Positions 1-5,465 of a stretch of 30,947 nt of DNA are shown piece by piece. The DNA comes from a virus. Position numbers and translations under genes: made by a program. The notes beneath the pieces were generated by a model, which was given only the letters and a program-made list of their open reading frames with translations, searched no databases and had not been told where the DNA came from. The stretch is from positions 1-30,947 of the IMG/VR virus record IMGVR_UViG_3300030329_004264; one strand, 5' to 3'. Within the stretch, counting starts at the first letter, position 1. Each line of letters begins with the position of its first letter.

Positions 1-190
1 ATATACTAATATGCTAATGCTAACGCCCAACCCCAAGTCGATATTTTTAACCCCACCCCAACAATATAACACACATATAACGCATTGACTTTCAGCACAT
101 CTATTAATACATCACGCATCACACACTATATATCCCCAAAGTCTATTTAACATAATACATATTATAGGACAATTGCCTAAACTATTTATT

Positions 191-279
191 AGAACGATTG
201 TTCTACTATGTTTTAGAATGGTCGTTCTGTTGATTGTTTTAGAATGGTCGTTCCACAAACTATTTAGAATGGTCGTTCT
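191..279. repeat. Four iteron-like repeats with about 25-bp period
   Basis: Four copies of a 14-bp word start at 191, 215, 241 and 266, so the spacing is 24, 26 and 25 bp. The core is AGAATGGTCGTTCT. The copies at 215 and 266 are exact, the copy at 241 ends in C, and the copy at 191 reads AGAACGATTGTTCT. Copies are usually preceded by TTT. Each is partly self-complementary (AGAA..TTCT), which suits a dimeric DNA-binding protein. The spacing is a little over two helical turns, as in plasmid and phage iterons. Confidence 0.8.
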
Positions 280-486
280 GTTTAGAAGTGTAGCACATTG
301 GCATAACACCCCCCAACATTTAAGCAATTATCCCTAAATCAATTTGAAGGGCATTTTTAAGCGATTTAACAGACTTTCTATCTATTCTGAACCTCTACCA
401 TTAAAAGTTTTTGTTATGCGATTAGAATTGTTTTCCCTCTGTTAAATTTCTTTACATTTACGATTGTTAATAGAATTGTTAATAAC

Positions 487-518
487 TTTATTTATTTGCT
501 ATTGACTTTATATATTTA
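487..518 (+). promoter_or_regulatory. Degenerate Bacteroidota-type promoter for the antirestriction unit
   Basis: TTTA (487-490), 20 bases, then TATATTTA (511-518) differs from TTTG-N20-TAnnTTTG by one base in each box. The 16-mer AATTGTTAATAACTTT at 474-489 recurs exactly at 2273-2288, where it runs into the -33 box of the well-formed early promoter. The parallel placement is the main support. The implied leader before the start at 765 is about 240 nt. Confidence 0.4.
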
Positions 519-527
519 ATGTGTTAT

Positions 528-574
528 CATCACACGCGTACATCACACGCGTACACACATCACACACACGCGTT
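528..574. repeat. CATCACACGCGTA direct repeats
   Basis: The 13-mer CATCACACGCGTA occurs twice with no gap (528-540, 541-553). A longer variant, CATCACACACACGCGTT, follows at 558-574. Each holds the palindrome ACGCGT. The repeats lie just downstream of the degenerate promoter, so they would fall in the untranslated leader or act as an operator. Function unknown. Confidence 0.75.
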
Positions 575-604
575 CCATTAGTAGCTTGTAATACCTATTC
601 CTTA

Positions 605-621
605 TTTAGAATGGTTCTAAA
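605..621. repeat. Palindrome TTTAGAA-TGG-TTCTAAA
   Basis: This is a perfect 7-bp inverted repeat with a 3-base centre. Its left half and centre (TTTAGAATGGT) are identical to the core of the iterons at 215 and 266. It may be an isolated high-symmetry site for the same protein, placed between the possible promoter and the first gene. Confidence 0.6.
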
Positions 622-764
622 TTTCCTCGAGAGAATGAAGTACCAATGAAAAATAATGTAAAAAATGTTTGCATATGAATTTTAGTATTTGTAGTATTGC
701 AGTATGGTTTTGAAATGGATAAGCCATATTAACTAAACATTAACACACACTAAATTAAATTATT

Positions 765-1700
765 ATGAAAAAAGACATTTATCAGATTATAACAGATGAA
801 GTAATCAAAGGACTTGAGAAAGGTGGCCACGAGTGGTTCAAATCTTGGGCAGGCAAAGAAGAAACATTAACTATATCACACACAACAGGTAAGATTTACA
901 GAGGTATTAATCAACTGTTATTATCTATGAGTATGTATTTTAATAAATACTCTAGCAGAGAATTTATAACCTTTAACCAAGCGAAAAAATTAGGTGGCAA
1001 AGTTAAGAAAGGCAGTACATCTGATATAGTAGTTAAATATAATGTATCATTTTATGTTGAGGATAAGGAAAAGAAGGGCAAGAGAATATATCTAAAAACT
1101 GATGAACTTAATCAACCAATTATCCCCAAAGGTTATCAACAAGAGGATGTTGAAAAGTCTATGAGTGCTAGATATTTTAGAGTATTTAATCTAGATTGTA
1201 TCGAGGGTATAGAGGACAAATGGGATATTAAAGATGTTGCGAAAGGTACTATATTTGAACCAATTAAAAATGCTGATTTAGTATATACTAATATGAGAAA
1301 GAAACCTGAATTGATACACAAAGATAATATAGGTTGTTTTTATAGTCCAAAATGGCACGAAATTAATATGAGTAGTCCAGAAACTTTCATTTCTTCTGAT
1401 GATTATTATAAAGTATTATTTCACGAAATGGTACACTCTACAGGCCATAAAGATTTACTAAATAGAAAGACTTTAAACACGCCAAATTATAATAAGGTAG
1501 CTTATAGCCAAGAAGAATTAGTTGCTGAATTAGGTGCTATGTTTTTAACTAATATACTAGGATTAAAGCCAAAGGATAATGAGAAGAATAGCCAAGCATA
1601 TATTAATGGTTGGATAAAGCATCTGAAAAATAATCCTAAGGAAATTGTTTTTGCAAGTGGTCAGTCGCAAAAAGCAGTTGAATATATACTAAATAAATAA
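765..1700 (+). CDS. ardC: ArdC-type antirestriction protein (ssDNA-binding domain plus zincin metallopeptidase)
   Basis: The 311-residue length is normal for ArdC. Residues 1-145 match the N-terminal ArdC ssDNA-binding domain, with the early Trp-rich stretch HEWFKSW and the typical GKIYRGIN turn. Residues 200-265 form a zincin peptidase with HEMVH at 220-224, the two His and the catalytic Glu present, and a downstream EELVAELGA that supplies the third ligand region. In the family, ArdC enters with incoming DNA, coats ssDNA and blocks restriction. In phages such proteins belong to the 'polyvalent' group that may be delivered with the genome. It leads a short unit with 1760-2065 and 2065-2169. 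The start is the first ATG after an A/T-rich leader. I saw no degenerate motif, so it should be active. Confidence 0.88.
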   Translation: MKKDIYQIITDEVIKGLEKGGHEWFKSWAGKEETLTISHTTGKIYRGINQLLLSMSMYFNKYSSREFITFNQAKKLGGKVKKGSTSDIVVKYNVSFYVEDKEKKGKRIYLKTDELNQPIIPKGYQQEDVEKSMSARYFRVFNLDCIEGIEDKWDIKDVAKGTIFEPIKNADLVYTNMRKKPELIHKDNIGCFYSPKWHEINMSSPETFISSDDYYKVLFHEMVHSTGHKDLLNRKTLNTPNYNKVAYSQEELVAELGAMFLTNILGLKPKDNEKNSQAYINGWIKHLKNNPKEIVFASGQSQKAVEYILNK

Positions 1701-1714
1701 TTAATATAGGTTAA

Positions 1715-1736
1715 GGGGGACGCCTTAAAGTCCCCC
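1715..1736 (+). terminator. G/C hairpin between ardC and the next gene
   Basis: GGGGGAC (1715-1721) pairs with GTCCCCC (1730-1736) across an 8-base loop. The following bases are A-rich without a clear T run, so it may be a weak terminator, a processing site or an mRNA-stabilising hairpin. The next gene starts 24 bases downstream. Confidence 0.5.
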
Positions 1737-1759
1737 AAAATTTAATAAACTAAATAACT

Positions 1760-2065
1760 ATGAAAAATCTAATTAACAAACTAAAAAACTATTTAACAGA
1801 AGTATTAAAATCAGATGATATGATGCTTGTATCAAAATCAGAATTTGGAGATGATATACAAAACATTAAGGATTTTATTGAAGAAGTAAAAAACAGGGCG
1901 AATAATAATTTATATGTCAGCGATGATGCCATAAGAGATGCAGTACACGATGCAATATATAATATGCATATTGCAGATGATTTAATAGAGGGGATAGATG
2001 ATGTAGAAAGTGAGTGCCAAAATGCAATTAACGAAGTCGATAATCTTATGAAAAAATATATATAA
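1760..2065 (+). CDS. Small acidic protein, unknown function
   Basis: The 101-residue product is rich in Asp, Glu, Asn and Ile. It reads as mainly helical, with a Lys-rich N-terminus (MKNLINKLKNYL), an acidic centre and the repeated fragment AIRDAVHDAIYN. No catalytic motif is visible. The start follows the leader AAATAACT. Its stop overlaps the next start (TAATG), so the two are translationally coupled. Position behind ardC suggests an accessory early protein. I do not recognise a family. Confidence 0.75.
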   Translation: MKNLINKLKNYLTEVLKSDDMMLVSKSEFGDDIQNIKDFIEEVKNRANNNLYVSDDAIRDAVHDAIYNMHIADDLIEGIDDVESECQNAINEVDNLMKKYI

Positions 2066-2169
2066 TGAATAATTTAAATCAACAAGAATTGATTGACAAA
2101 GTTTTGTCAGGTCAATTAACACAAGAGCAATTTGATAAACTAATTTATCAAACAATGGAAAATATGTAG
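2065..2169 (+). CDS. 34-residue protein, unknown function
   Basis: The start overlaps the previous stop as TAATG. The 34-residue product (MNNLNQQELIDKVLSGQLTQ..., ending TMENM) resembles a short helical peptide with the pattern ELIDKVLSGQLTQEQFDKLI. Support comes from the overlap, the coding-like composition and the terminator-like hairpin just after it. Its small size keeps confidence moderate. Confidence 0.5.
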   Translation: MNNLNQQELIDKVLSGQLTQEQFDKLIYQTMENM

Positions 2170-2187
2170 CGTGTGTATTTAGTTGGG

Positions 2188-2218
2188 ATTATAGGGGGTT
2201 GAAATATACCCCCATAAT
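2188..2218 (+). terminator. Hairpin ending the ardC unit
   Basis: ATTATAGGGGG (2188-2198) pairs with CCCCCATAAT (2209-2218) around a 10-base loop, with one bulged A. It lies 19 bases after the 34-residue gene and before the early promoters, as expected for the end of a transcription unit. The following tract is TCTC then A-rich on this strand, so it is not a classic T-tail terminator. Confidence 0.55.
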
Positions 2219-2242
2219 TCTCAAAAAAAAATCACTATGAGT

Positions 2243-2271
2243 AATTACTATGAATAGACAAACGAACAAAC
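2243..2271. repeat. Imperfect repeat with the copy at 3104-3135
   Basis: AATTACTATGAAT...ACAAACGAACAAAC occurs here and again at 3104-3135, where three extra bases (ATG) are inserted. The last 14 bases (2258-2271 and 3122-3135) are identical. Both copies open a mini reading frame starting M-N-(R/K)-Q-T-N-K (18 codons from 2250; 21 codons at the second copy). The repeat stands just upstream of two transcription segments. Confidence 0.55.
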
Positions 2272-2285
2272 TAATTGTTAATAAC

Positions 2286-2315
2286 TTTGTTAATATCTTC
2301 TACTAAATATATTTG
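2286..2315 (+). promoter_or_regulatory. Early promoter P1 (Bacteroidota type)
   Basis: TTTG at 2286-2289, 18 bases, then TATATTTG at 2308-2315. This matches the -33 TTTG and -7 TAnnTTTG boxes used by the primary sigma factor of Bacteroidota, with a spacer slightly shorter than usual. Its -7 box overlaps the -33 box of P2. Confidence 0.6.
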
Positions 2316-2343
2316 TGTGTAAACTATTTTTACATTATATTTG
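2312..2343 (+). promoter_or_regulatory. Early promoter P2 (Bacteroidota type)
   Basis: TTTG at 2312-2315, exactly 20 bases, then TATATTTG at 2336-2343. Both boxes and the spacer fit the Bacteroidota consensus. Transcription would begin near 2350, leaving about a 15-base leader before the start at 2365. It is the best promoter in the window and probably drives the small-gene early region. Confidence 0.8.
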
Positions 2344-2364
2344 TAGAAACAAAACTAAATAATT

Positions 2365-2601
2365 ATGAAAAATTCACAATTTTTATGCTTCAACGAATGG
2401 GTTGGACAATTAATATATAATAAGACAAAAGTCTTTTGGATAGATAAAAATAATACTAAACATTATTTGTGGTCTAAGAAACCCACATTAGATGATAGTG
2501 GAAATGTAGACTATAAAAAACTATCTGTAAGAAATAAAGAAATGGAAATTAAAACATATCGTTGGATATGTAATAATATGGTTGAACTATTAAACAAATA
2601 A
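2365..2601 (+). CDS. First early small protein (78 residues), unknown function
   Basis: This is the first gene after the tandem promoters. The 78-residue product is basic and rich in Trp, Tyr and Lys (for example KVFWIDKNNTKHYLWSKK and TYRWICNN), unlike its acidic neighbours, and could bind nucleic acid or protein. No family recognised. The next gene starts five bases after the stop. Confidence 0.75.
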   Translation: MKNSQFLCFNEWVGQLIYNKTKVFWIDKNNTKHYLWSKKPTLDDSGNVDYKKLSVRNKEMEIKTYRWICNNMVELLNK

Positions 2602-2605
2602 AATT

Positions 2606-2794
2606 ATGGCAAAGATAAATAATCAAAATAGCGATGTTGTACAAAAAAATATAAATATAGTTATGATAGGTATGTACAAAAATCAAATAGATATATATAA
2701 ATCAACGATTGAACAAATGGGTAGAACGATAGATGATTTACAAGATGAAATAAAACAAAATGAACAAATTATTAACGATTTAAAAGAATTTTAA
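2606..2794 (+). CDS. Coiled-coil small protein, paralogue A
   Basis: The 62-residue product has a shared core NIVMIGMYKNQIDIYKSTIE, then QMGRTIDDLQDEI, and ends in LKEF. The second half has heptad spacing of Ile and Leu, so a short coiled coil is likely. It is clearly homologous to the protein at 4337-4528, with roughly two thirds of residues identical by eye. In both places the stop is followed at once by TTATGAA opening the next gene. Role unknown; a dimeric adaptor is plausible. Confidence 0.8.
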   Translation: MAKINNQNSDVVQKNINIVMIGMYKNQIDIYKSTIEQMGRTIDDLQDEIKQNEQIINDLKEF

Positions 2795-2796
2795 TT

Positions 2797-3093
2797 ATGA
2801 AATGGGAAAACAGATTTAAAGTATTAAGACAAAAAATATCACATCGTGGGGGTGGTATTGAAATAGATTTATCTCCTTTTGGATATGAAGGGGAAAAAAT
2901 GTCAGCTTATCAAAATTATCTTGGTGGTGGTATGCTTGGTGGAGTTGGTAGTGATTGCACAATTAAAGACTGGGAAGATAACCACAAATTAAGATTTTAT
3001 GCTGAAAAACTACAAGTATATTATACTGATTTAGTTTCTGATGCATTAGGATATAATGCTGATTTTTCAGGATTACCCCTTAGAGCTTATTGA
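2797..3093 (+). CDS. Small Gly-rich protein (98 residues), unknown function
   Basis: The start lies two bases after the previous stop. The product has a basic N-terminus (MKWENRFKVLRQKISHRGGG) and then a Gly-rich run, YLGGGMLGGVGSD, likely a flexible loop or turn. It ends in a helical, Tyr-rich part. No known motif is visible. A hairpin overlaps the last codons and may end this first segment. Confidence 0.72.
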   Translation: MKWENRFKVLRQKISHRGGGIEIDLSPFGYEGEKMSAYQNYLGGGMLGGVGSDCTIKDWEDNHKLRFYAEKLQVYYTDLVSDALGYNADFSGLPLRAY

Positions 3094-3100
3094 AAAGGGG
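3076..3100 (+). terminator. Hairpin over the end of 2797-3093
   Basis: CCCCTT (3076-3081) pairs with AAGGGG (3095-3100) around a 13-base loop that includes the TGA stop. There is no strong T tail. It probably reduces read-through or protects the mRNA end. Confidence 0.4.
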
Positions 3101-3103
3101 GCA

Positions 3104-3135
3104 AATTACTATGATGAATAAACAAACGAACAAAC
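3104..3135. repeat. Second copy of the ACAAACGAACAAAC repeat
   Basis: Partner of 2243-2271, sharing the exact 14-mer at 3122-3135 and the upstream AATTACTATGA. It opens a non-coding gap (3094-3296) that also carries a weak hairpin (3190-3210) and a palindrome (3257-3271). Confidence 0.5.
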
Positions 3136-3189
3136 GAAGTGGATATAATATGCCCTATTACAAATCTACTAATTAAGAGAGGTATTGAG

Positions 3190-3214
3190 AGAGATATTTA
3201 AAAAGTCTCTTTTT
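3190..3214 (+). terminator. Weak intrinsic terminator
   Basis: AGAGA (3190-3194) pairs with TCTCT (3206-3210), followed by TTTT. The stem is only five pairs, so this is a weak terminator at best. It fits the end of the first early segment. Confidence 0.3.
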
Positions 3215-3256
3215 GAATAATCTCCTAAAAAAAGCAGGGGCAAGGTACAAGTAATT

Positions 3257-3271
3257 TTTGACAATGTCAAA
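3257..3271. promoter_or_regulatory. Candidate operator palindrome TTTGACA-A-TGTCAAA
   Basis: This is a perfect 7-bp inverted repeat around one base, 25 bases before the start at 3297. The sequence TTTGACA also resembles a promoter -33/-35 box, so a bound protein could block transcription here. I could not find a matching TAnnTTTG box at the right distance downstream. The only obvious small DNA-binding protein in the window is the HTH protein at 9718-9906. Confidence 0.5.
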
Positions 3272-3296
3272 TAGTGTTAATAAAAAATAATAAAAT

Positions 3297-3509
3297 ATGG
3301 ATAATTTAGCGATGTTAAAGATGTTTAGTGTTATGCAAGATATAGCAACATCTGATAAAAAAGTAGATAAAAAAGAATGGATAAAGAGCAAAGAACGATT
3401 AATCTTTGCAACGAATGGTATAATAAAACCTGATAATTGGGAAGAATTAAGCGATGAGGTTAAAGAAAAAAGAATTAATAAAGTATTAGAGAATTTAAAT
3501 AAAGTATAA
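3297..3509 (+). CDS. Small Lys-rich helical protein (70 residues)
   Basis: The product starts MDNLAMLKMFSVMQDIATSD and continues with alternating Lys and acidic residues. It appears all-helical, with one Trp-containing turn (KPDNWEEL). No family recognised. It opens the second early segment, after a 203-base non-coding gap. The start follows AATAAAAT. Confidence 0.72.
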   Translation: MDNLAMLKMFSVMQDIATSDKKVDKKEWIKSKERLIFATNGIIKPDNWEELSDEVKEKRINKVLENLNKV

Positions 3510-3513
3510 AATT

Positions 3514-3666
3514 ATGGAAAAATATCAATGCAGATTTACAGCAAGATTTGGAGCATACTCAATGGAAAAGTATGATTTACCAACAGATAATGAAGAAGAA
3601 ATAATAAATATACTAACTAATGATGGTTGGGAAGTGTTGGGAGTTTATGATATAAAAACTCAATAA
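3514..3666 (+). CDS. 50-residue protein, unknown function
   Basis: ATG at 3514 follows the leader AAATT. The product begins MEKYQCRFTARFGAYSMEKY and ends GWEVLGVYDIKTQ. The pattern of a strand, a helix with an acidic centre (TDNEEEIINIL) and a final strand fits a small alpha-beta fold like those in many phage proteins that read '...L...GWEV'. The four-base gap to the previous gene supports it as a real member of the operon. Confidence 0.65.
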   Translation: MEKYQCRFTARFGAYSMEKYDLPTDNEEEIINILTNDGWEVLGVYDIKTQ

Positions 3667-3692
3667 TATAAATGAATTAAAAAACTAAAATT

Positions 3693-3845
3693 ATGGAAAA
3701 ACAATTAGCATACAAGATAGCAGACAAATTTACTGATACATTTTTTGAACAAATATCTGATTATTTAATGGCTTATGATGTAGAAGTTAATGATGATAAT
3801 GTAGATAAAGTTATAAAAGAAATTATAAAAATATATAATAAATAA
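3693..3845 (+). CDS. 50-residue helical protein, unknown function
   Basis: ATG at 3693 follows AACTAAAATT. The product starts MEKQLAYKIADKFTDTFFEQ and continues with Asp and Val-rich helices. It ends four bases before the next start, with the same leader pattern. Nothing identifies its role. Confidence 0.65.
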   Translation: MEKQLAYKIADKFTDTFFEQISDYLMAYDVEVNDDNVDKVIKEIIKIYNK

Positions 3846-3849
3846 AATT

Positions 3850-4035
3850 ATGGAAGAAGAAAATAAATTAAATATAGATGAGGTTTTGTATATACAGGAA
3901 CATTTGAAAAATGATTACGATAATATAAACGAAACCTGTTATGATGATGAGTTTGTTAACATGATAGAAGAACTGAACAATAAAATGAACAGAATTAAAA
4001 AGGAATTAAATAACAATGAGGACTTGCCCTTTTAA
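3850..4035 (+). CDS. Acidic helical protein ending in an SSB-like tip (EDLPF)
   Basis: The 61-residue product is an acidic helix (MEEENKLNIDEVLYIQEHLK...), then a heptad-like stretch NMIEELNNKMNRIKKELNN, and the C-terminus NNNEDLPF. The last residues copy the conserved tip of bacterial single-strand-binding proteins (acidic residues, then hydrophobic-Pro-Phe). Host repair and replication proteins dock on that tip. The window's own SSB-like protein (10395-10673) ends in a similar SDALPF. I infer a decoy or bridge for SSB-binding proteins. The chance that a five-residue tail is coincidental is real. Confidence 0.75.
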   Translation: MEEENKLNIDEVLYIQEHLKNDYDNINETCYDDEFVNMIEELNNKMNRIKKELNNNEDLPF

Positions 4036-4064
4036 TACAAGTCATTAAATTAAAAAATAAAATT

Positions 4065-4169
4065 ATGGTAAAAAAATGTAGTATATGTAGGGCAAAGTTT
4101 ATACCTACAAACGAAAATGCAGAAAGCAGACAATGTTGTAAAGAATGTATAAAAGAATTTAAAAAATAA
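4065..4169 (+). CDS. 34-residue zinc-ribbon-like protein
   Basis: ATG at 4065 follows AATAAAATT. The product begins MVKKCSICRAKF and contains a CSIC pair and a CCKEC group, which together give two CxxC knuckles (C5/C8 and C25/C28, with an extra C24) separated by about 17 residues. That is the layout of a minimal zinc ribbon. It ends EFKK. The gap to the next gene is four bases. Such mini zinc ribbons are common in phage early regions and often target host RNA polymerase or DNA. The target here is unknown. Confidence 0.68.
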   Translation: MVKKCSICRAKFIPTNENAESRQCCKECIKEFKK

Positions 4170-4173
4170 AATT

Positions 4174-4314
4174 ATGGAGAAACTAAATACTGAAACAGAA
4201 CATATAGTAGAATTACTAATAGATAAAAAGATAACGTGGGAACAATTTTTATTTAGGCGTGAAGCTAATAAACTAGGTATAAATATATACGCACCCACAC
4301 AAAATGAAAAATAA
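4174..4314 (+). CDS. 46-residue protein, unknown function
   Basis: ATG at 4174 follows AATAAAATT. The product begins MEKLNTETEHIVELLIDKKI and ends APTQNEK. The middle (TWEQFLFRREANKLG) looks like a helix-turn-helix-sized pair of helices but is too short to call. Operon spacing supports it. Confidence 0.62.
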   Translation: MEKLNTETEHIVELLIDKKITWEQFLFRREANKLGINIYAPTQNEK

Positions 4315-4336
4315 TAATAATTAAAAACTAAAAACT

Positions 4337-4528
4337 ATGAAAACAAAAATAAATAACCAACCAAGTGATACCGTAATGAAGAATATAAACTTAGTTATGA
4401 TTGGTATGTACGAACAACAAATAGATGTATATCGAAGTACAATTAAACAAATGGGTAGAACAATAGATGAACTACAACAGAATATAGAAGCAAATAAAAA
4501 TAACATTAACCAATTAAAAGAATTTTAA
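4337..4528 (+). CDS. Coiled-coil small protein, paralogue B
   Basis: The 63-residue protein is homologous to 2606-2794: INNQPSDTVMKNINLVMIGM, then QQIDVYRSTIKQMGRTIDEL, and the same LKEF end. The coiled-coil half has diverged more than the N-terminal core. The end (AAAAGAATTTTAATTATGAA) is the same DNA as after copy A, and the next gene again starts two bases after the stop. An old tandem duplication of this gene is likely. Confidence 0.8.
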   Translation: MKTKINNQPSDTVMKNINLVMIGMYEQQIDVYRSTIKQMGRTIDELQQNIEANKNNINQLKEF

Positions 4529-4530
4529 TT

Positions 4531-4845
4531 ATGAACAAGAGAAAATTAGAAAAAGTAATACGATTACTTAAATCACACGTTAAGGATAGTAGAGTATATC
4601 TTGACACATTCTATACTGAATGTAAAAATTATGAGGTTGAAGATATGGATTGGGTACAAAGCGATAGAGAATTTCACGACTTTTTAAACTCACAACCATT
4701 AGAGTATAATAGAATATGGGACTTAGCTGTACTGAAAACAGCAGAGAAACTATTAGAAGTATTAGATGTTGAAGTATTATATGAAGAATATAAAATGAAT
4801 GATGATGATGAAAACATTAGAACAAGAATAGAATTTAAACAATAA
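4531..4845 (+). CDS. Acidic helical protein (104 residues), unknown function
   Basis: A basic N-terminus (MNKRKLEKVIRLLKSHVKDS) leads into an acidic body with DMDWVQSDREFHDFL and KTAEKLLEVLDVEVLYEEYK. It looks all-helical. It follows paralogue B as 2797-3093 follows paralogue A, but the two downstream proteins do not look related. No family recognised. Confidence 0.72.
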   Translation: MNKRKLEKVIRLLKSHVKDSRVYLDTFYTECKNYEVEDMDWVQSDREFHDFLNSQPLEYNRIWDLAVLKTAEKLLEVLDVEVLYEEYKMNDDDENIRTRIEFKQ

Positions 4846-4865
4846 CTAACTAAAAATATATAACT

Positions 4866-5072
4866 ATGGGAAATATGAGCTACTGCAGATTTCATAATAC
4901 TGAAATTGATTTAGATGATTGTGTAGGTGCAATCGAAAACGGAGAAATAGATGAGTTAAGTGAGAATGAAATAAGAGCATTGGAAAGAATACAAATTCTA
5001 GCTAAATGTATCATTGAACTGGAGGAAGAAATTATAACAGGAATAATGAGGTCAAAAGAATATGGTCGATAA
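4866..5072 (+). CDS. Conserved small phage protein of the MSYCRFxNT type
   Basis: The 68-residue product begins MGNMSYCRFHNTEIDLDDC, then has an acidic helix with the pattern ELSENEIRALERI. I recall this start, followed by DL.DC and LS..E..A, from many unrelated phages of Gram-negative hosts, always without a known role. Cys7 and Cys19 might bind metal with His10. An alternative start at the second Met is possible. Confidence 0.75.
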   Translation: MGNMSYCRFHNTEIDLDDCVGAIENGEIDELSENEIRALERIQILAKCIIELEEEIITGIMRSKEYGR

Positions 5073-5088
5073 TTAAATAAATAAAATT

Positions 5089-5328
5089 ATGAGTGAAATA
5101 TATATAGATAACTCCAGATTTATGGAGTACATAGATGAATTAGCAACAAGAATAACAGAAGAAAAATTTGGGGAAGAAACATTTGCATACTCAAGTGAGG
5201 TAGGGCAAGAAGATACCTTAATGTTTACAGAAAAGGCACATGATTTTTATAATGAAGTGTATGATGAGTATGAAGCATTAACTAATAATCTGTTAGGTGT
5301 GTATAGTAATAACGAATTAAATAAATAA
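5089..5328 (+). CDS. Small acidic protein (79 residues), unknown function
   Basis: The start follows AATAAAATT. The product is acidic with many Glu, Tyr and Phe (EEKFGEETFAYSSEVGQEDT; HDFYNEVYDEYEAL). It resembles a DNA-mimic-like composition but has no recognised motif. It is the last gene before the structured RNA element at 5329-5427. Confidence 0.7.
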   Translation: MSEIYIDNSRFMEYIDELATRITEEKFGEETFAYSSEVGQEDTLMFTEKAHDFYNEVYDEYEALTNNLLGVYSNNELNK

Positions 5329-5427
5329 AATTAATAAGAAAGGGGAGTGTGAAAGGGGGCGTTGTTAACAAAAATTGTAGATAACAGCTAAACGCACTAC
5401 AACCCACATTCCCCCCTTTCTTTAATT
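5329..5427 (+). ncRNA. Strongly folded RNA element in the early operon
   Basis: This stretch folds on paper into one long nested structure. The outer stem pairs 5329-5334 with 5422-5427 and 5337-5345 with 5413-5421 (including GAAAGGGG with CCCCTTTC). After a CC bulge, 5346-5351 pairs with 5405-5410. An inner arm pairs GCGT (5359-5362) with ACGC (5392-5395), TGTTA (5363-5367) with TAACA (5382-5386), and ACAA (5368-5371) with TTGT (5375-5378) around an AAA loop. No open frame crosses it and no T run follows. It could be an mRNA processing or stability element, an attenuator, or a stable small RNA. Confidence 0.6.
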
Positions 5428-5465
5428 CAAAAAAGATATAATAACTAAACTTAAAAAATAAAACT

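Larger units (their letters stand above)
1..764. promoter_or_regulatory. Repeat-rich non-coding region (possible origin or control region)
   Basis: I see no credible gene in these 764 bases. The only longer open frame, on the minus strand at 112-327, is a translation of the iteron repeats. The region contains iteron-like repeats (191-279), ACGCGT-containing repeats (528-574), a degenerate promoter (487-518), a 7-3-7 palindrome (605-621) and two TTGTTAATA words (464-472, 476-484). Its position ahead of the antirestriction unit suggests a control region or replication origin. That role is inferred. Confidence 0.55.

Noticed and set aside
112-327. 71-codon open frame on the minus strand over the iterons
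   Set aside because: It translates the iteron repeats (NRTTIL occurs twice), has no typical leader, and lies in a clearly repeat-built non-coding region.
661-712. Promoter directly before ardC (TTTG at 668, 688 and 709)
   Set aside because: None of the TTTG words is followed at 18-21 bases by TAnnTTTG; the TAGTATTTG at 683 has one base too many and the wrong distance.
3111-3176. 21-residue frame as a gene
   Set aside because: Very short, composed mainly of the repeated ACAAACGAACAAAC word, and the rest has no coding look. It is reported only as part of the repeat.
5329-5427. tRNA or tRNA-like gene in the structured element
   Set aside because: No T-arm GTTC consensus, no anticodon-arm layout and no 3' acceptor pattern fit; the fold is one nested hairpin.
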